Source: Nymphaea colorata
Lineage: Eukaryota; Streptophyta; Magnoliopsida; Nymphaeales; Nymphaeaceae
DNA: 64,000 bases
Reading direction: 5' to 3'
Assembly (NCBI RefSeq): GCF_008831285.2
Contig: NC_045139.1
Span: forward strand, 16,846,354-16,910,353
The first letter of the stretch is position 1. Every line of letters begins with the position of its first letter. The notes beneath the pieces were generated by a model. That model was given only the letters and a program-made list of their open reading frames with translations, made no database searches and was not told the origin of the DNA. Shown here piece by piece: positions 12,767 through 24,735 of this stretch. The position numbers and the translations under genes are program-made.

Positions 12767-12944
12767 AGGGGCGGAGCCAAGGTAGGCCCGCAGTTGCCTG
12801 GCCCGACTTCAACATCTTTTTTTTTAATTTACATGTAAAGTTTTAAAATTTTCACTTGTTTTATATAAAAATTTGAAAAACAATATTTCGACCATTTATA
12901 AACTTTAATTCGGCTTCCTCATGAAAAAATTCTGGTGTCGCTCT
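12767..12944 (+). mobile_element. Small inverted-repeat element, GGCGGAGC family, copy A
   Basis: The copy begins AGGGGCGGAGCCAAGG. It continues with a conserved core (poly-T, TTTACATGTAAA, TTCACTTGTT, AACAATATTTCGACC, AACTTTAATTCGGC) and ends near TCATGAAAAAATTCTGG. The right end resembles the inverted left end. Related copies are at 31.6, 52.5, 58.9 and 60.9 kb. The short length and absence of coding potential suggest a MITE-like element. Confidence 0.6.
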
Positions 12945-14600
12945 AACCCACGTGCTTTTTGGACAAAACGCATTTTCATATTATAACTAAGGCAAGATTC
13001 AAGATAATTGACATATCACGTCTTGAATCGACTGTTTAAACTTTTTGAATCAACTTTTTCATAGTCTCGAACTTGAAGAAGCTAGCACTCGAAACTTTTT
13101 TTATTGAATGTTTGAATTAGTATCATTACATACTCGCACTGCACGCGTATACACACTAGAGAATGTCCTGCCAATACCATGCATGCATGATAAAGAGCTT
13201 TTAAAGAAAAATGTAATTTGGATGAAATGCTCTAGAGATCAAACATTTTAAAAAAGGAATGCCGTGATTTTATTTCGTGTGGCACACGTTTAATAAATAA
13301 TATATATATATATATATTACTTATATGTAATTTAAATCTATATATATTAATTATTTGGTTAAGTTATTTCATAAAGTTGTAAACCACAATTTTCAGCGAG
13401 TATAAAGGGCATCACTGTAAACAAACTTAAACTGTCTTAGTTCATGTTGTTTCCTTACATGTAGCTGGACAAACATCATTTTTTACTTTTTTTTACTTAC
13501 TAATTCCTTGCAAGCAAACTTTAATAATTTACTTCCAATAAGGTAATTTCCTTTTTTTCATCTCCATCATTAGTTCATTGTTTATTTCAATTCATTCCCA
13601 TCATTTCGTATATTTGTTTCCTTTCATCCCATATATATATTTTTTCCCTTCCATAATCCAAACAAGTTATCTACGAGTCTAAAACAACTAGTTACAGGCA
13701 TAAAAGTTAACAAAAGCATGTCAAACGATCGAGCTAACTGGTTTGACTCGAGAGTGATGACTACCACATTGAATGAAGCCCTTAGATTTTTCACCTGATC
13801 AAATGTGGGAGTAGCAACCCCTCAAACTGGTGCATATATATATATATATGATGAATATTAGATCGCTTGGATAAGGGATTAAAACCTATGTAAGTGTGTA
13901 TATATATATATGTTTGGAATATCAGACCCCTTGGCTAAGGGATAAAAACCTGACATTTTAAGTTGGCTTGAAAATTTGATTAAACAAAATATGAATATCC
14001 CAATGCGTTTATAAAATACTAATTTTATGCAAATCATGTTTTAGTTTAAATCATTTTTATATACAGCAGATAATATCCACTAAAAGTTTGAAATAAAAGG
14101 CTCTAAGTGACGTTTTCTTCAAGTTTATGACTGTCAATATAAAAAAGGTAAATCTAAGCACGAGAAACCTTTGCCTTTAAATTAAGATCCAACAACTCTC
14201 CTCACACGACCTTAGCCTTGTGAAATGGTGCTTTATAATCAAACGTTTTGGACATGCGTAGCGAGTATGTTCTAGAGTTGTTCTTGATAGGCTTGGATCT
14301 TTTAAGTCCGAGACTGTATTAAAAGGTTGGTTTGAAAGATCTACTCAGTAATATGAATATTAAATCCACATTATATGTAAAAAACTATGGATTTACAGTC
14401 GAATTGAAATGAATTTAACCTTAAATCCATGAATACGAGATCTGCATACTAACTTTATGTCAATGTATCAACTATCAAACATAAATGGTAGGTAGGCATT
14501 CTCCCATGATCACAATCCAAATCCAAATCCAAATATAATCAGCGATGCCCTCCGTTTCAAGTGAAACAGAATGTCACTAACAACAGTTACGCTCTTACTT
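12945..14600. other. AT-rich intergenic DNA between eIF3a and TIPIN genes
   Basis: No gene is supported. It contains short TA microsatellites (13298-13317 and about 13833-13850) and a GGATAAGGGATTAAAACC-like motif repeated at about 13870 and 13935. Confidence 0.6.
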
Positions 14601-14720
14601 ACCGCACATCTCGATACATCAAGGGCTGCAAGTGAAAGCGCACGCTTCGTTATCAGACTTTTTCGCCCGAACGCTTCGAGGCGCGTGGAGTGGAAAAACG
14701 CCTAGAGACGTACCCTTCGA

Positions 14721-14753
14721 GGCGGGAAGCGTACGCTTCCAAAACTTCCCGCC
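14721..14753 (+). promoter_or_regulatory. Paired E2F-type sites around a 16 bp palindrome, TIPIN promoter
   Basis: GGCGGGAA (14721-14728) and TTCCCGCC (14746-14753) are inverted copies of the E2F/DP consensus TTCCCGCC, 80-112 bp upstream of the ATG. Between and over them lies the perfect palindrome GGAAGCGTACGCTTCC (14725-14740). E2F sites of this form drive S-phase genes in plants, which fits a replication-fork protein. Regulation by E2F is inferred, not shown. Confidence 0.65.
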
Positions 14754-14832
14754 AGAAAGTTGCCCAACAAGCATATTTTCCCTCTATTTGTTTGTTCCCA
14801 CATTTTGAGACGGCGCGCCGGGAAGAGAGAGA

Positions 14833-17800
14833 ATGGGGGAGGACAACACCGGAACTCCGGGGCAAGCGGCGCCGACGGGGTGCTACAAGTGCGGGCGTCC
14901 AGGTCATTGGTCCAGCGACTGTCCGGCGACGGAGGGAGACCGTGCCCTTCATAATCCCACTGCCCATGGATCTCGGCCAGAGACGGCGCGACCCACTGGC
15001 TGCTTCAAGTGCGGCCGTCCAGGCCACTGGTCGAGAGACTGCCCTGCGTCCACATCAAACCGCCCACCCTCTGATCCTTCTGGAAAACCCGCCGCCCGGC
15101 CCATCGGGAAGCCCAGCCAGGCCCCCAAGAAGGTTTCCAGGGAAAGGCCAAAGCTAACGCCTCAGCTTCTTCTCTCCGACGATGGTCTTGGCTATATTCT
15201 CCGCCATTTCCCTCGCGCCTTTAAGCCACGCGGTCGCGGCCATGAGGTAGGCGTTGTAACTTATTTGTGAAAAATTGGGGAAACTTCCTTTGCCGGTTTC
15301 ATGAATTTGAGTTATTTATTGTTTCTCTCTTGAATATTCGTTATTGTTAGGGTTTTATCTTTTCGAAGACCTGGATGCTACAAGAGTTAGCAACTCTACA
15401 TGATTGTGCGTTGTAGTTACGTGAACACAGAACAATTGCTTGTTCGATTTACCAAAGTAGATGACTGTATGCGCAAATGAAGAGAATTCTGATTAAAATC
15501 ATGAAATTATGATTTCGAGGATTCAACCAAATTGGCAAGTTTCCAGTCCTTTAACTAAGTTATAGATCTGAACCTTTTCCATGATGAGGATTCATATAGT
15601 TTATGGGTGCTGAATTTTGTCTAAAATGGTCCCGACTTGACGTACTTCTACGTCATTTTTTTCTACCTAGAAAATTTTCATGACAGACGGTGATCATTTT
15701 TTTCTTGGGTTAGAAGAAGCAGAAGCAACTGCTCAGAATTTGGACATGCACTTGAATATGAAAAATAGAAGATGCAAACTGTGGTTTGCAGGGTTGAAAA
15801 ATGAGTAGCTCGTGGGTTTCAAGGTACGCGAGATGCTGGAAGGTCGTCTTCATTACAAGTAGAAAAGTTATCTATATTGTTAGAATTGGCTTCTATCAGC
15901 CGATGGGCATCACATCAGTTTCTCGCCAAAGCGAAACGGACTGACCTTTGGATTTTCATGGGTAGACTGAATTACTTGAATTGTCAACAATAAGTAAGAA
16001 AAATTTGTACCTATCTCTACATATATATAGTGGGCGCCAGCCCCCAAACATGCAAACGCAACAATTAAAGAACCTTTGGAACATGAAAAATTGAAACTGG
16101 AGAGAGTTGTTTATGAGCCTTTCTTATGAGAAACGAATCATGTTCTCCAATTGAGAAAGGAGATACTGAAATTAAATTTCTAGAGTTGAGGAAAGACACC
16201 ATCTTTTTTGTTCGCATGATCCGAACGATGATGCCGTGATTCATACAAGACCTGCCTTTATTGACTGAAAACCAGTCATGGATTCCACCGTTTCTCTCTG
16301 CTTGTGAACTCTCCCTGCCTTGATCGGACAGAGTCCATCATGCCTCGTTGGTCCCTGAAGAAGGAACTTGGCCTGTTTGATTGTCCTTTATTGCAAATTC
16401 GGGTGATAAGAATTCAAACCTGAAGCATACCTTCCACAGATAACAAATTATGAACAATGTTGGGAACATTATAAGGCGTTTTTTTATAAACATTTATTAG
16501 TTTTCATGGTCACTAATAAACATGGGAGATTCTCAAACTCTTGGAAGTTGGAAGCGCCTCGTGAGCTTGAGATATAATTTGCTCTTGTATAAGTAATTAT
16601 GCATGTCATCTTTTTGGTCACATTTTAATGTAAGCTGTAAAACCTTTCCCGTGTTGTGGTCCGCTCAGACAGGCATGAACTATATAGAAGATCTCTCTCT
16701 CTCTGTGTGTCTGTGTGTGACGTGAAAGTTTGAGCACTTTGGTTTGGTCATCTACTGGGAAGTGCAAGCACTGTCATGATTCCTGCAGATGACATATTTC
16801 ACACAGGGATGTCAATAAATTATTGTATGCAGAATAAAAACTACAGATCTAACTCATATTACTTGCGCAGTTGGAAGACCTCGGAAACTTAATTGACTTG
16901 TATGCTCAGTGGCATGCCCATTTGCTGCCCTACTATTCGTTTGAACAATTTGTGGAAAAGGTGGAAAGTCTTGGGGCTTCGAAGCGTGTCAGGGTATGCT
17001 CCATAAGCTCATCTTGATCTTATGCTTCACTTCGTTCCAAAGTTCTTTAAATTACGTCCAAGATCGTGCGTACTAGTTATTCTATCCACGGTAAGTTTAT
17101 TTACAGAACCATTCTTTTCCTGTTGTGAAGGTGATGTCCACACTCCATGTTTTTCTTTTTTTCTTCTAATTTTTTTGCCTGCTAACTTCATTTCATTTTA
17201 TTGGCTGCCAGATGGTTACTAGAGAATTAAGGGAGAGGGTAGCTAATGGAGGCGATCCCACAAAGTTATACGATGCCCCTGTGGAGAAAGGTATCTTATA
17301 TCTTTTCAAAGTACATTTGATGGTTAACTCAACCATTTGAAAGATGGGGATAAAAGTCGTCAATGTAATTACCGAACTTATTTTAAAATATTGGGCCCGA
17401 GAAAAATTTGCAAGTTTCTGAAGAATTTTTAACGAGAACTTTGAAGTTTGAACAATCTCAGGAAAATGTCACCAAATTGAAATAACAAGGTGACTAGGAG
17501 AGATAGAGAGAGAGCGTCCTCAAAGATTACACATAAAAAACATTATCTAGAGTATTACCGATGATGATGGTGGGTCATTCTTTGGACAGTCTCATGGTGA
17601 CTTTGATCTGTAAATATGAAACCATAGTTTAAAGAATTGGATATGATGATTGGTCGGCCCATTTTTAGGAGAGTTTCGTGAGTATTCATTTGGTTCTGTG
17701 ACTTCACATTTTTATGGAGCCAACACTTTAGTGGGATTGCTTCAGTACCTCCAAAGAGCTTTAGAAATGTTTGTTACCATCGGCATTCCAAATTCTGAGG

Positions 17801-19221
17801 AAAAATTATGTTGAGCGGTAACTGTTGTCATGAAAAAGCCACGTCAATGGATAACATTCTAACTGATTCTTTGAGTTTTAGATGGAGGCATGGATGCTGA
17901 AGGTATTCATGTCACAGAAGATCCGCCTCTGACAAACACTGATGCTGATGAGATGCATGAAACCATGTTTGATGAGATCTACAGCCAAGCAATGGAGGTA
18001 TAATCCTTTTTCCTTTTCTTTTTCTATTGGTGCACGTAAGTACCTGGGCGATGCTTGATCTGTCCTTTATGGAGCCTAAATTTATGAATCATAGACAATA
18101 GATGCACGTATGAACATCACGCTGACTGCAAGGTGCAAAGTATTTAGGAGTCATAATTTTTTATGAATAATAAAGGATCTGACTCCGTGCTTATGACTAA
18201 GGAGGAACATCCATAATCAGGGACAGTGATGGGCTGGATCCAGAGTGAGGTTTGTCATTTTCGTTTGTACTGGATCCATTGTGGATATGACAACCATAGC
18301 ACTCATTTTTTATGAATAATAAAGGATCTGACTCCGTTCTTATGACTAAGGAGGAACATCCATAATCAGGGACAGTGATGGGCTGGATCCAGAGTGAGGT
18401 TTGTCATTTTCGTTTGTACTGGATCCATTGTGGATATGACAACCATAGCACTCATCTGTCAATCTGCGCCCCTCTCTACAACATATCATCCCTATCCAAG
18501 AGTCACACTCATTTACACCATCATATGATGAATTGGTTCTCTGTTTTTCTTTTTAGTTTCTATGGCTAACCAACTAACTGTTCCATCTGGTTCTTTCATT
18601 TCACAATTCATATTCTGTTTAACTTCTCTAAGTTCATAGTCTGGCTGAGACCTTACAGTTTGTCTTGTGACCTCATCCTTCGAAGTTGGTCTCATCAAAT
18701 TAACCTCAAGGATGCCTTTTTTTAAGCTTATGTTTCAAGTAGCTGAATCTGCAGTCCATGTATGATTTTCTATGAACCGATTCATCTATAGGCCCTGAAG
18801 TTTTAAAGCAACAAGTTGTATTTTCTGTTAAGAAAAGGTTGTTCAGGGACTGATTTATGCAAAACTCGGCGCTGTTAAATCCACTTGTAGAACTTATTTT
18901 CGTCAAAACAACTAGTAATTATGGTTCTTTGTGAGGGATTCTGGAGATAAAGGATGGTTTGCCTGGACAAGATGAAAGCCAACTTTCCTTACGAAAGATA
19001 ATTATGCATTGCAGGAAAAAACCGCTACTCCCGACCTTGATGTGTCCATCAATCGCAATTTAACCGCAGAGATATCATCAGAGCCTGTAGTTGAAAACGA
19101 GTCCAGCAACCCAAAAGCCCAGGGGCAGATAACAGAAGAGCAGAAGGCTCGGATGGAGGCTAACCGATTGAAGGCTTTGGAGAGAGCTGCTGCTCGATCT
19201 AATACCGTGAAGTCTTCTTGA
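14833..19221 (+). CDS. TIPIN: TIPIN/Csm3/Swi3-type replication fork protection protein with two CCHC zinc knuckles
   Basis: Five exons: 14833-15246, 16871-16993, 17212-17290, 17882-17997 and 19015-19221. They give 939 nt, 312 residues and stop TGA. Two zinc knuckles, CX2CX4HX4C, are seen: CYKCGRPGHWSSDC (residues 17-30) and CFKCGRPGHWSRDC (57-70). Residues about 108-195 form the Swi3 domain (LLSDDGLGYILRHFPRAFKP, then LYAQWHAHLLPYYSFEQFVE and RVRMVTRELRERV). An acidic linker and a Lys/Arg/Ala-rich C-terminus follow. In yeast and animals the partner is Timeless/Tof1, and the pair stabilises stalled forks and supports checkpoint signalling in the nucleus. Plant orthologues are annotated as zinc-knuckle proteins with a Swi3 domain, so the fusion is expected here. 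The start is the first ATG giving the knuckles and lies just after a purine-rich leader. Confidence 0.9.
18157..18454. repeat. 149 bp near-perfect tandem duplication in TIPIN intron 4
   Basis: Units 18157-18305 and 18306-18454 are head to tail. They differ at one base (CCGTGCT versus CCGTTCT, near 18188 and 18337). The unit has no coding capacity and does not touch a splice site. Such low divergence indicates a recent duplication, or an assembly duplication. Confidence 0.9.
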
Positions 19222-20389
19222 TTACTCTATGCTTTCTTTTTGTTTTCTTATTTTCTTGAGGATGCGTTCTTGTATTGACTTTAGAACGCATAAGACCTCT
19301 CTCTTTCCCTTGTTTGTATATGGTTCAGGGGTGTCTTGGAAGTGATTTAAAGAAGAAATATGTTCTTCAGCTCTAGAAACTTGGTGAGATTGCTGGGGAT
19401 GTCTCGTTTCTAATTTATTGCTGTCGGTCCATTTAGTTTCCTCCCTTTTACGTGCTAAATATCCATGGCAAAATTAATGAAAAATATTATGAGTAATGGC
19501 AATAAAAAAATGTCAGCGTTCCTTTTTTTCTTTCCTAAGAAAGATACTTGAAAACCTCTTTTTTGTGAATTGTTGGTCGAAATGAAAGTTCTGCAAGGTG
19601 CTGTTCTCTTTCTGGTACAGAAAAATATGATTACGTTTGATTTTTTTCATTTACCGTCCCTTCGTGTGACGCTCCAGTGGTTAAATGAAAACAATTCAAA
19701 CTATCCCTTCAAAGTTTCGCTAAGTTCCTGTAAAATGGAAAGGATGGCCTCATAAGGAGGTAGCATAGTGGGGTTGGGGTTGGGTTTGCTGCACATCTCT
19801 ACTTTGATTCTTGTGCTACTCCTTAACCCGTTAAAGATAGTATGCACTGTGTCAAGTTGAGGCTGCCCATTGCCCACCCATCTTTTGATGCAATCCCATA
19901 TCCCAAAGGCAAAGGATTGAGGCCTTTATGCTTCTAGACTGTAATTGCTAATCGTCCTCTCACCTAGAAAGAGATGTAAGAGTTGTTAATTGTGAGAAAC
20001 CAAACACAGGAATGTATTACATTAGTTTTCAGACCATGTTCAGTAAAATGCCATTTCATGTAATAATGATTTGACAAAAAATTTTAACCTTACCGCTGTC
20101 CCTGATACAATCTTTTTGCTTCTATTGTTTAAAGGCTGGAAACTTTGTTGTAAAAACATAGAGCAGTAATGAAGCCAAACTTTGTTCTAAAACATAGAGC
20201 AGTAATGAAGCCTTAAGCATCCCTTTCTAATGGGATTTTGTGCAAATCATACGTCCATATTTGTCACTCCACCCACACTTTTTGGTTTCGATTATCTCCT
20301 AAACGCGACCTCATTCGTGTGGCCAGAGACATTAGGATTACCGAAGTCTTTAACAAAGAAATCGATGAAGGTAGAAAAAAAATTGGCCG
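19222..20389. other. 3' flank of TIPIN and intergenic spacer
   Basis: The 3' UTR of the TIPIN gene should lie in the first few hundred bases, but no single poly(A) signal stands out. A short duplication, ATAGAGCAGTAATGAAGCC, occurs near 20160 and 20194. No gene is supported. Confidence 0.5.
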
Positions 20390-20395
20390 AAAAAA
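20390..20395 (-). terminator. RNA polymerase III terminator of tRNA-Leu
   Basis: A run of six T on the minus strand begins 14 nt after the 3' end of the tRNA gene. This is the usual length and distance for Pol III termination. Confidence 0.7.
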
Positions 20396-20408
20396 TTAAA
20401 CGAAAGTT

Positions 20409-20415
20409 GTTGAGA

Positions 20416-20448
<33 letters not shown>

Positions 20449-20488
20449 ACCTTAATCTGGCGCCTTAGACCAACTCGGCCATCTCAAC
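20409..20488 (-). tRNA. tRNA-Leu (anticodon AAG)
   Basis: This is an 80 nt class II tRNA. The acceptor stem GTTGAGA pairs with TCTCAAC over seven base pairs. The D arm contains the A box TGGCCGAGTTGG, and the T arm the B box GGGTTCAAATCCC. The anticodon stem CCAGA/TCTGG encloses the loop TTAAGGT with anticodon AAG. The variable arm is short, as in plant tRNA-Leu. There is no intron and no genomic CCA. The gene decodes CTT and, through inosine at position 34, CTC and CTA. A spurious plus-strand frame across it contains GFEPTPFRTRTL, the common translation of a tRNA complement. Confidence 0.97.
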
Positions 20489-22281
20489 GGTATGGGATGT
20501 GTCGGCAAAATGAGACCTTTATATACTTATTTTATGGGCCCCCGCTTGCTTCGGAATACGGCCCATCCTCATCCAACTGTCGGCGTATTTTGAGTCAGTT
20601 ATGTTCTTTGTTGCCTCGACTGGAACAGATCTCAGCTGTTCTACCTAGATCTAGGAGAATCGTGTAAATAATTAAATTGATCCGGCTGTGCGCTGGTTCC
20701 ATCCTTCTGTCTCTTCTGTGGAATCAGAAGGTTTTCGCTATTGTCAACAAATGGATCAATTTAAAAACAGGTCAAACTTTGAGAGATATGGAAAACCCAA
20801 ACAAAATCCCAGTAATTATGGTCCAAGATAATAATGTTTTCCGTCACGCAGCTCACCAATGAAACGAGGCAGGGCGTTCCACATCTTGCACTGTAAAAAA
20901 ATTTATTTAATTTTTTATTTTTAAAAATATAAATAACAGGAAACTGGCAAATTCACTTCCATCGCGGAGTACCGGTCAATTGTCGCGTCACGGTCCAAGA
21001 TATCCATGCTAATCTGGATCTGGCGTTACAGGTTTGCAACTGGATAAAACCCAAGCTGGATCAAGAATAAAAAAGTTCCCACTAATTTGAAGAAATATAG
21101 CCCGATGGCAAACAGCTTGCGCCCCAAGGAGCAGCACAGTTGGTCGGATTGACGGGCAGTGAAAATCGGGTCATCAGTTTAATTTTTGTAGGTGCCATCT
21201 CTCGGAGGACACATGACATCCTAGTAGATGGATGTCAGTTTTGAACCCTGAGACAAGAGGAAGGGAAAGGGGCTTCCGCCTCTTCAGAGTATCTCCCTTT
21301 AATATAGCAAACAGCTTAGCAGGAAAATAGGTCAATTTTAAAAATAAGCTTGTATTCAACTAGGGATCATATTGATGAGCCACAGGTTAAGAAGCATAGA
21401 TACAGATGTACCTGAGTTCCTCAATTCTCCGCATGATATTGATGCGAAGAAGAGAGGAACGATATGTTAAAATACAGGAGAAAAGACACCTAAGAAATGC
21501 AAAAGCAGATACACTGACATTCAAGGAAAAGGAAAATCGTCTCCCTTTTGGTAAGAAAGAATTGTAGCAAATTAAGATCCCCAGGCACAGACTATATGAT
21601 TTGGTAATTGGATTTGGCTATATGATTTCACCCTTTTCAGAAGACACGGTTGACGACTACCTTCCGAAACTAGGAGGTCATGTAACCATCCATGAATGAG
21701 CCAGTTAGAATTGCACCGTAAAATACTCGGTCCTGCGCATGCACACACACACACACACAAAGGGATGCAGCTACACTGGCGATTTAGCTTTTCAATGATG
21801 TGATCGCCCGCTTCAAGTGGCAGATGACATTTAACCGAATTAACAGTAGAGACCTCGGGAGGATGCAGGGAAGGATGCTGCAACTGAGGCAGTGGTAGGA
21901 AATATGGCACGAAATCATTGTACGAACCAATATTAGGCATTAGGGGCTAGGTAAACCAAGAAGAACTGAGATTCTTAGTCTACGACCAGCCTGGAAACTA
22001 AAGGCAGACAAAAACAGAAACCTGGGGGAGGCAGTTCTGCCGCTGACATAAATATTGGTAGCCAATGGAGTCATCAAGGATTCAAGAACACAGGTGCGGC
22101 AGAAAGGAACCAAAACAAAATTATACCTTGATTACCATCCATCATGTATCTCTCATACACATTTAAACCTAAAATTCCCCAAAAGTGCATCGCCACCAAA
22201 CACGACTACTCAAATGGTCACAAGCAAAACAAGAACTAGAGACACAGAGTGTGGGAGGGTGTGCAAGTAAACCCTGATGCT
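20489..22281. other. Intergenic spacer between tRNA-Leu and BTF3
   Basis: No gene is supported. There is a CA microsatellite near 21741-21760. The 3' UTR of BTF3 must occupy the right end of this stretch on the minus strand, but its limit cannot be set. Confidence 0.5.
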
Positions 22282-24735
22282 CTATGAGGCTGCACCATCA
22301 TTTGCTGCAGCTTCAAATGTCTGCCCTGCGACAAGTTCTGGAACATCATCATCATCATCATCATCATCAGGCTTAGCTGCACCAGGTTCTTGTTTCTGGA
22401 ATTGCTCAGCAAGTTTCCTCAGATTGTCCAGATTGTCAGGTCCTGAGCACATTTAGATGTAACAGACATCAAGAGGATATATTGACAAATAAGATACATG
22501 CCAAAGTCAAAGCCTGGATACTGCAACCAGCTAAGGCATTAGTATTAAGGTAACTTGCAAAAGTAAGTGAACCAGCATCAATCGAGAAACCACATACCAA
22601 GTTGGTTGATGATCCCAGGCAGAAGATCTTGTAACTCTGGCAAAAGAAAACGGGAAAAAATTTTAAAAAAGGAAATCAATATAGTTAGTTGGTAGCAACT
22701 ACTAAGACTAGCTTGCCTGAGGAAGAGAGAGAGGAAAGAAAACGAGTAGGACAACAAATGACCAACAGCATAAAACGGGTCTTTGAACCATAGAATTGCA
22801 CAAACTCAAAGTGCTGAAATCATGGATATCTGGTTATACCAAAATAAGCTGACCCAGCAACCAAGATACTCCAAATTAATCCTTCAGTCAAAGGTGCAAA
22901 GAAAAAATCCCAGACTAAATTTTTCTACAATGTTGACAGCAGATTAAATAGGTAGTCTGAACTTAATCTGCAATCTGGTTGCCTCTTTCATAGAGTTCAG
23001 AAGACATGGATTAGGTGGGAGAAGGTGAATTTTCCTATAGAGCAGTTTGAATTACAACATGGGTAGCACAATTCAACTAAAACAAGTGGAGATGCTTCAA
23101 TACGATATCAAAATGTAAAATAGCTTATCTTCCTTTGCCATATTAAAATGCTCATGACAAGGTTTGTGTCTTAGGCTCTTAGCAGACTTTTCCTGTACTA
23201 ACCAATCTGTCGATTCTGTACAGGAGTCACATGTATATGGATGGCCAGGAAAAGAACATGCACAAAATAAGCTATGAAGTTACAAACATTAGCATTGGTT
23301 TGACAAGTTCTATGATGCAATTCAAATCAACAAGCAGGCAGCTCAAATCAGTCCCTCAAGGAAATGAGTCTAGAAGTAGAGTACAGAAGTGCAGGACAGC
23401 TGTGGGAATGGTCCCTCCACCAGTCGATGAAGAAAAGGCTACTCTCGATTAGTGTAAAATAAGATCCTTTCTTCTGCCCAAGCCTCACGGCTCACAGAGT
23501 TCCTATGGGGGAATCTCTATGAAAACAAACGGATAACACAATAAACATGATTACAGACCATGGATATTATAGCTATTACTAGATTCCAACATTCGGAACC
23601 TAACAAACAGGACACAATTACAGCTGGAAGCTTTTGGCCACAAGTTGAAGTCAGTTCTAGTGTGTGCATTAATAGAGAGAGAGAGAGAGAGAGAGAGTCA
23701 TTACTTTTCGTCTGAGGAGATCCACTAACCACCCAAGTATTGGCAGCAATAGAAGCTTGTACTGAAATGAGAGAAAAAGCACAAAACAATGAGTCACATC
23801 CAAGACTTAAATCGCTGTATATGTATGTAGGTATGTACGATACATAGCAGAGAAGGGAGAAAGAGAGAACCTTTCGGATTTAAGAACTGGATAACAATAT
23901 CATCCTTAAATATGTTAACCTCTTCAATAGCTGGGATTGCATTTACTCCAATCCTCTTCAGGGTGCTCTGAAGCCTTTTATCATCGGTCGTTGTGGTTTT
24001 ATGTACGGCCTTCTTCTTTCTAGTTCATAAAACACTAAATGGTCGGTGGCCTCGTCTAAAAAGTAATGTACACTGACTAAAAAATGTCAGCAACTGGTAA
24101 GGAATTAACAAAATGTTCTCCAATCTCCACACGCAAAGATATCCTCAACATTACATTATAAATGGAACATATCAACATACACAAATATCCCTTCGAAAGT
24201 TTGGACATAAAATTTGCCATGCACCTAAATGCAAATGAAAACCAACAGAGCACCTAAAATAGTTCCCAACTATAAATTTCAACTGAAATAAAAAACACTG
24301 AACATTTTACTCCAGACTGACACTAAAGAACAATCAAATTCCTGGAACAGCATGCATCTTTACATTCCAAACCAGTACTATGTTAAAAATATTCGGAAGG
24401 AAGACTAGTGCTCACACTAGGTGACATTAACCATCAAAATTTTTTTATTTCCCCAACAATCAGAAACAAATTTTCATAAGCTTACAACAATTTAAAATGG
24501 AAAGAAGAAATATGTCAGTAACTTGAAACTGGATTTTTTCTTTATTTTTTTTCCCTTACATAGATATATGCCAGAACTTTCAGAGGCTATGAAATGCATC
24601 ATACAGCTCACATGTGACCCTACTTCACTCTTCTAGAATCCGACAGAAATACAAACACAACAAATACCTTCTCATGCTACCCTTCCCGCCGGTGCGGACA
24701 GCACCAGCCATCTTCATTAATTTCTCCCTATTCAT
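22282..24735 (-). CDS. BTF3: Nascent polypeptide-associated complex subunit beta (BTF3)
   Basis: Five coding exons: 24668-24735, 23871-24019, 23705-23761, 22598-22636 and 22282-22442. They total 474 nt, 157 residues, stop TAG, with correct phase and GT-AG borders throughout. The ribosome-binding basic motif RRKKK is at residues 22-26. The NAC beta-barrel domain spans about 35-97 (LKRIGVNAIPAIEEVNIFKD, VIQFLNPKVQASIAANTWVV). The C-terminus carries eight consecutive Asp (residues 130-137). The protein pairs with NAC-alpha, binds at the ribosome exit tunnel and shields new chains from wrong targeting to the ER. Plant homologues are about 160-165 residues, so the length is normal. The ATG follows directly on an acceptor (TTTGCAG|ATG), so the leader is spliced. 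One exon is only 39 nt. Confidence 0.96.
22345..22368 (-). repeat. (GAT)8 coding microsatellite in BTF3
   Basis: Eight identical GAT codons encode the Asp tract near the C-terminus of NAC-beta. Because all codons are the same, the tract can change length by slippage without a frameshift. Confidence 0.9.
22705..23460. other. BTF3 intron between exons at 22598-22636 and 23705-23761
   Basis: AT-rich intron sequence. A 73-codon plus-strand frame at 23231-23452 has no recognisable similarity and lies antisense in the intron, so I do not call it a gene. Confidence 0.6.
23674..23697. repeat. (GA)n microsatellite in BTF3 intron
   Basis: About twelve uninterrupted AG/GA units lie just downstream (minus strand) of the 57 nt exon at 23705-23761, within 7 bases of its donor site. 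Confidence 0.9.

Noticed and set aside
14653..15157. 155- and 124-codon frames overlapping TIPIN exon 1 in other phases
   Set aside because: Only the frame from 14833 gives zinc knuckles and continues through correct splice sites into the Swi3 domain.
20230..20667. 145-codon plus-strand frame containing GFEPTPFRTRTL
   Set aside because: It is the complement of the tRNA-Leu gene read as protein, a frequent false annotation in plants; the rest has no domain.
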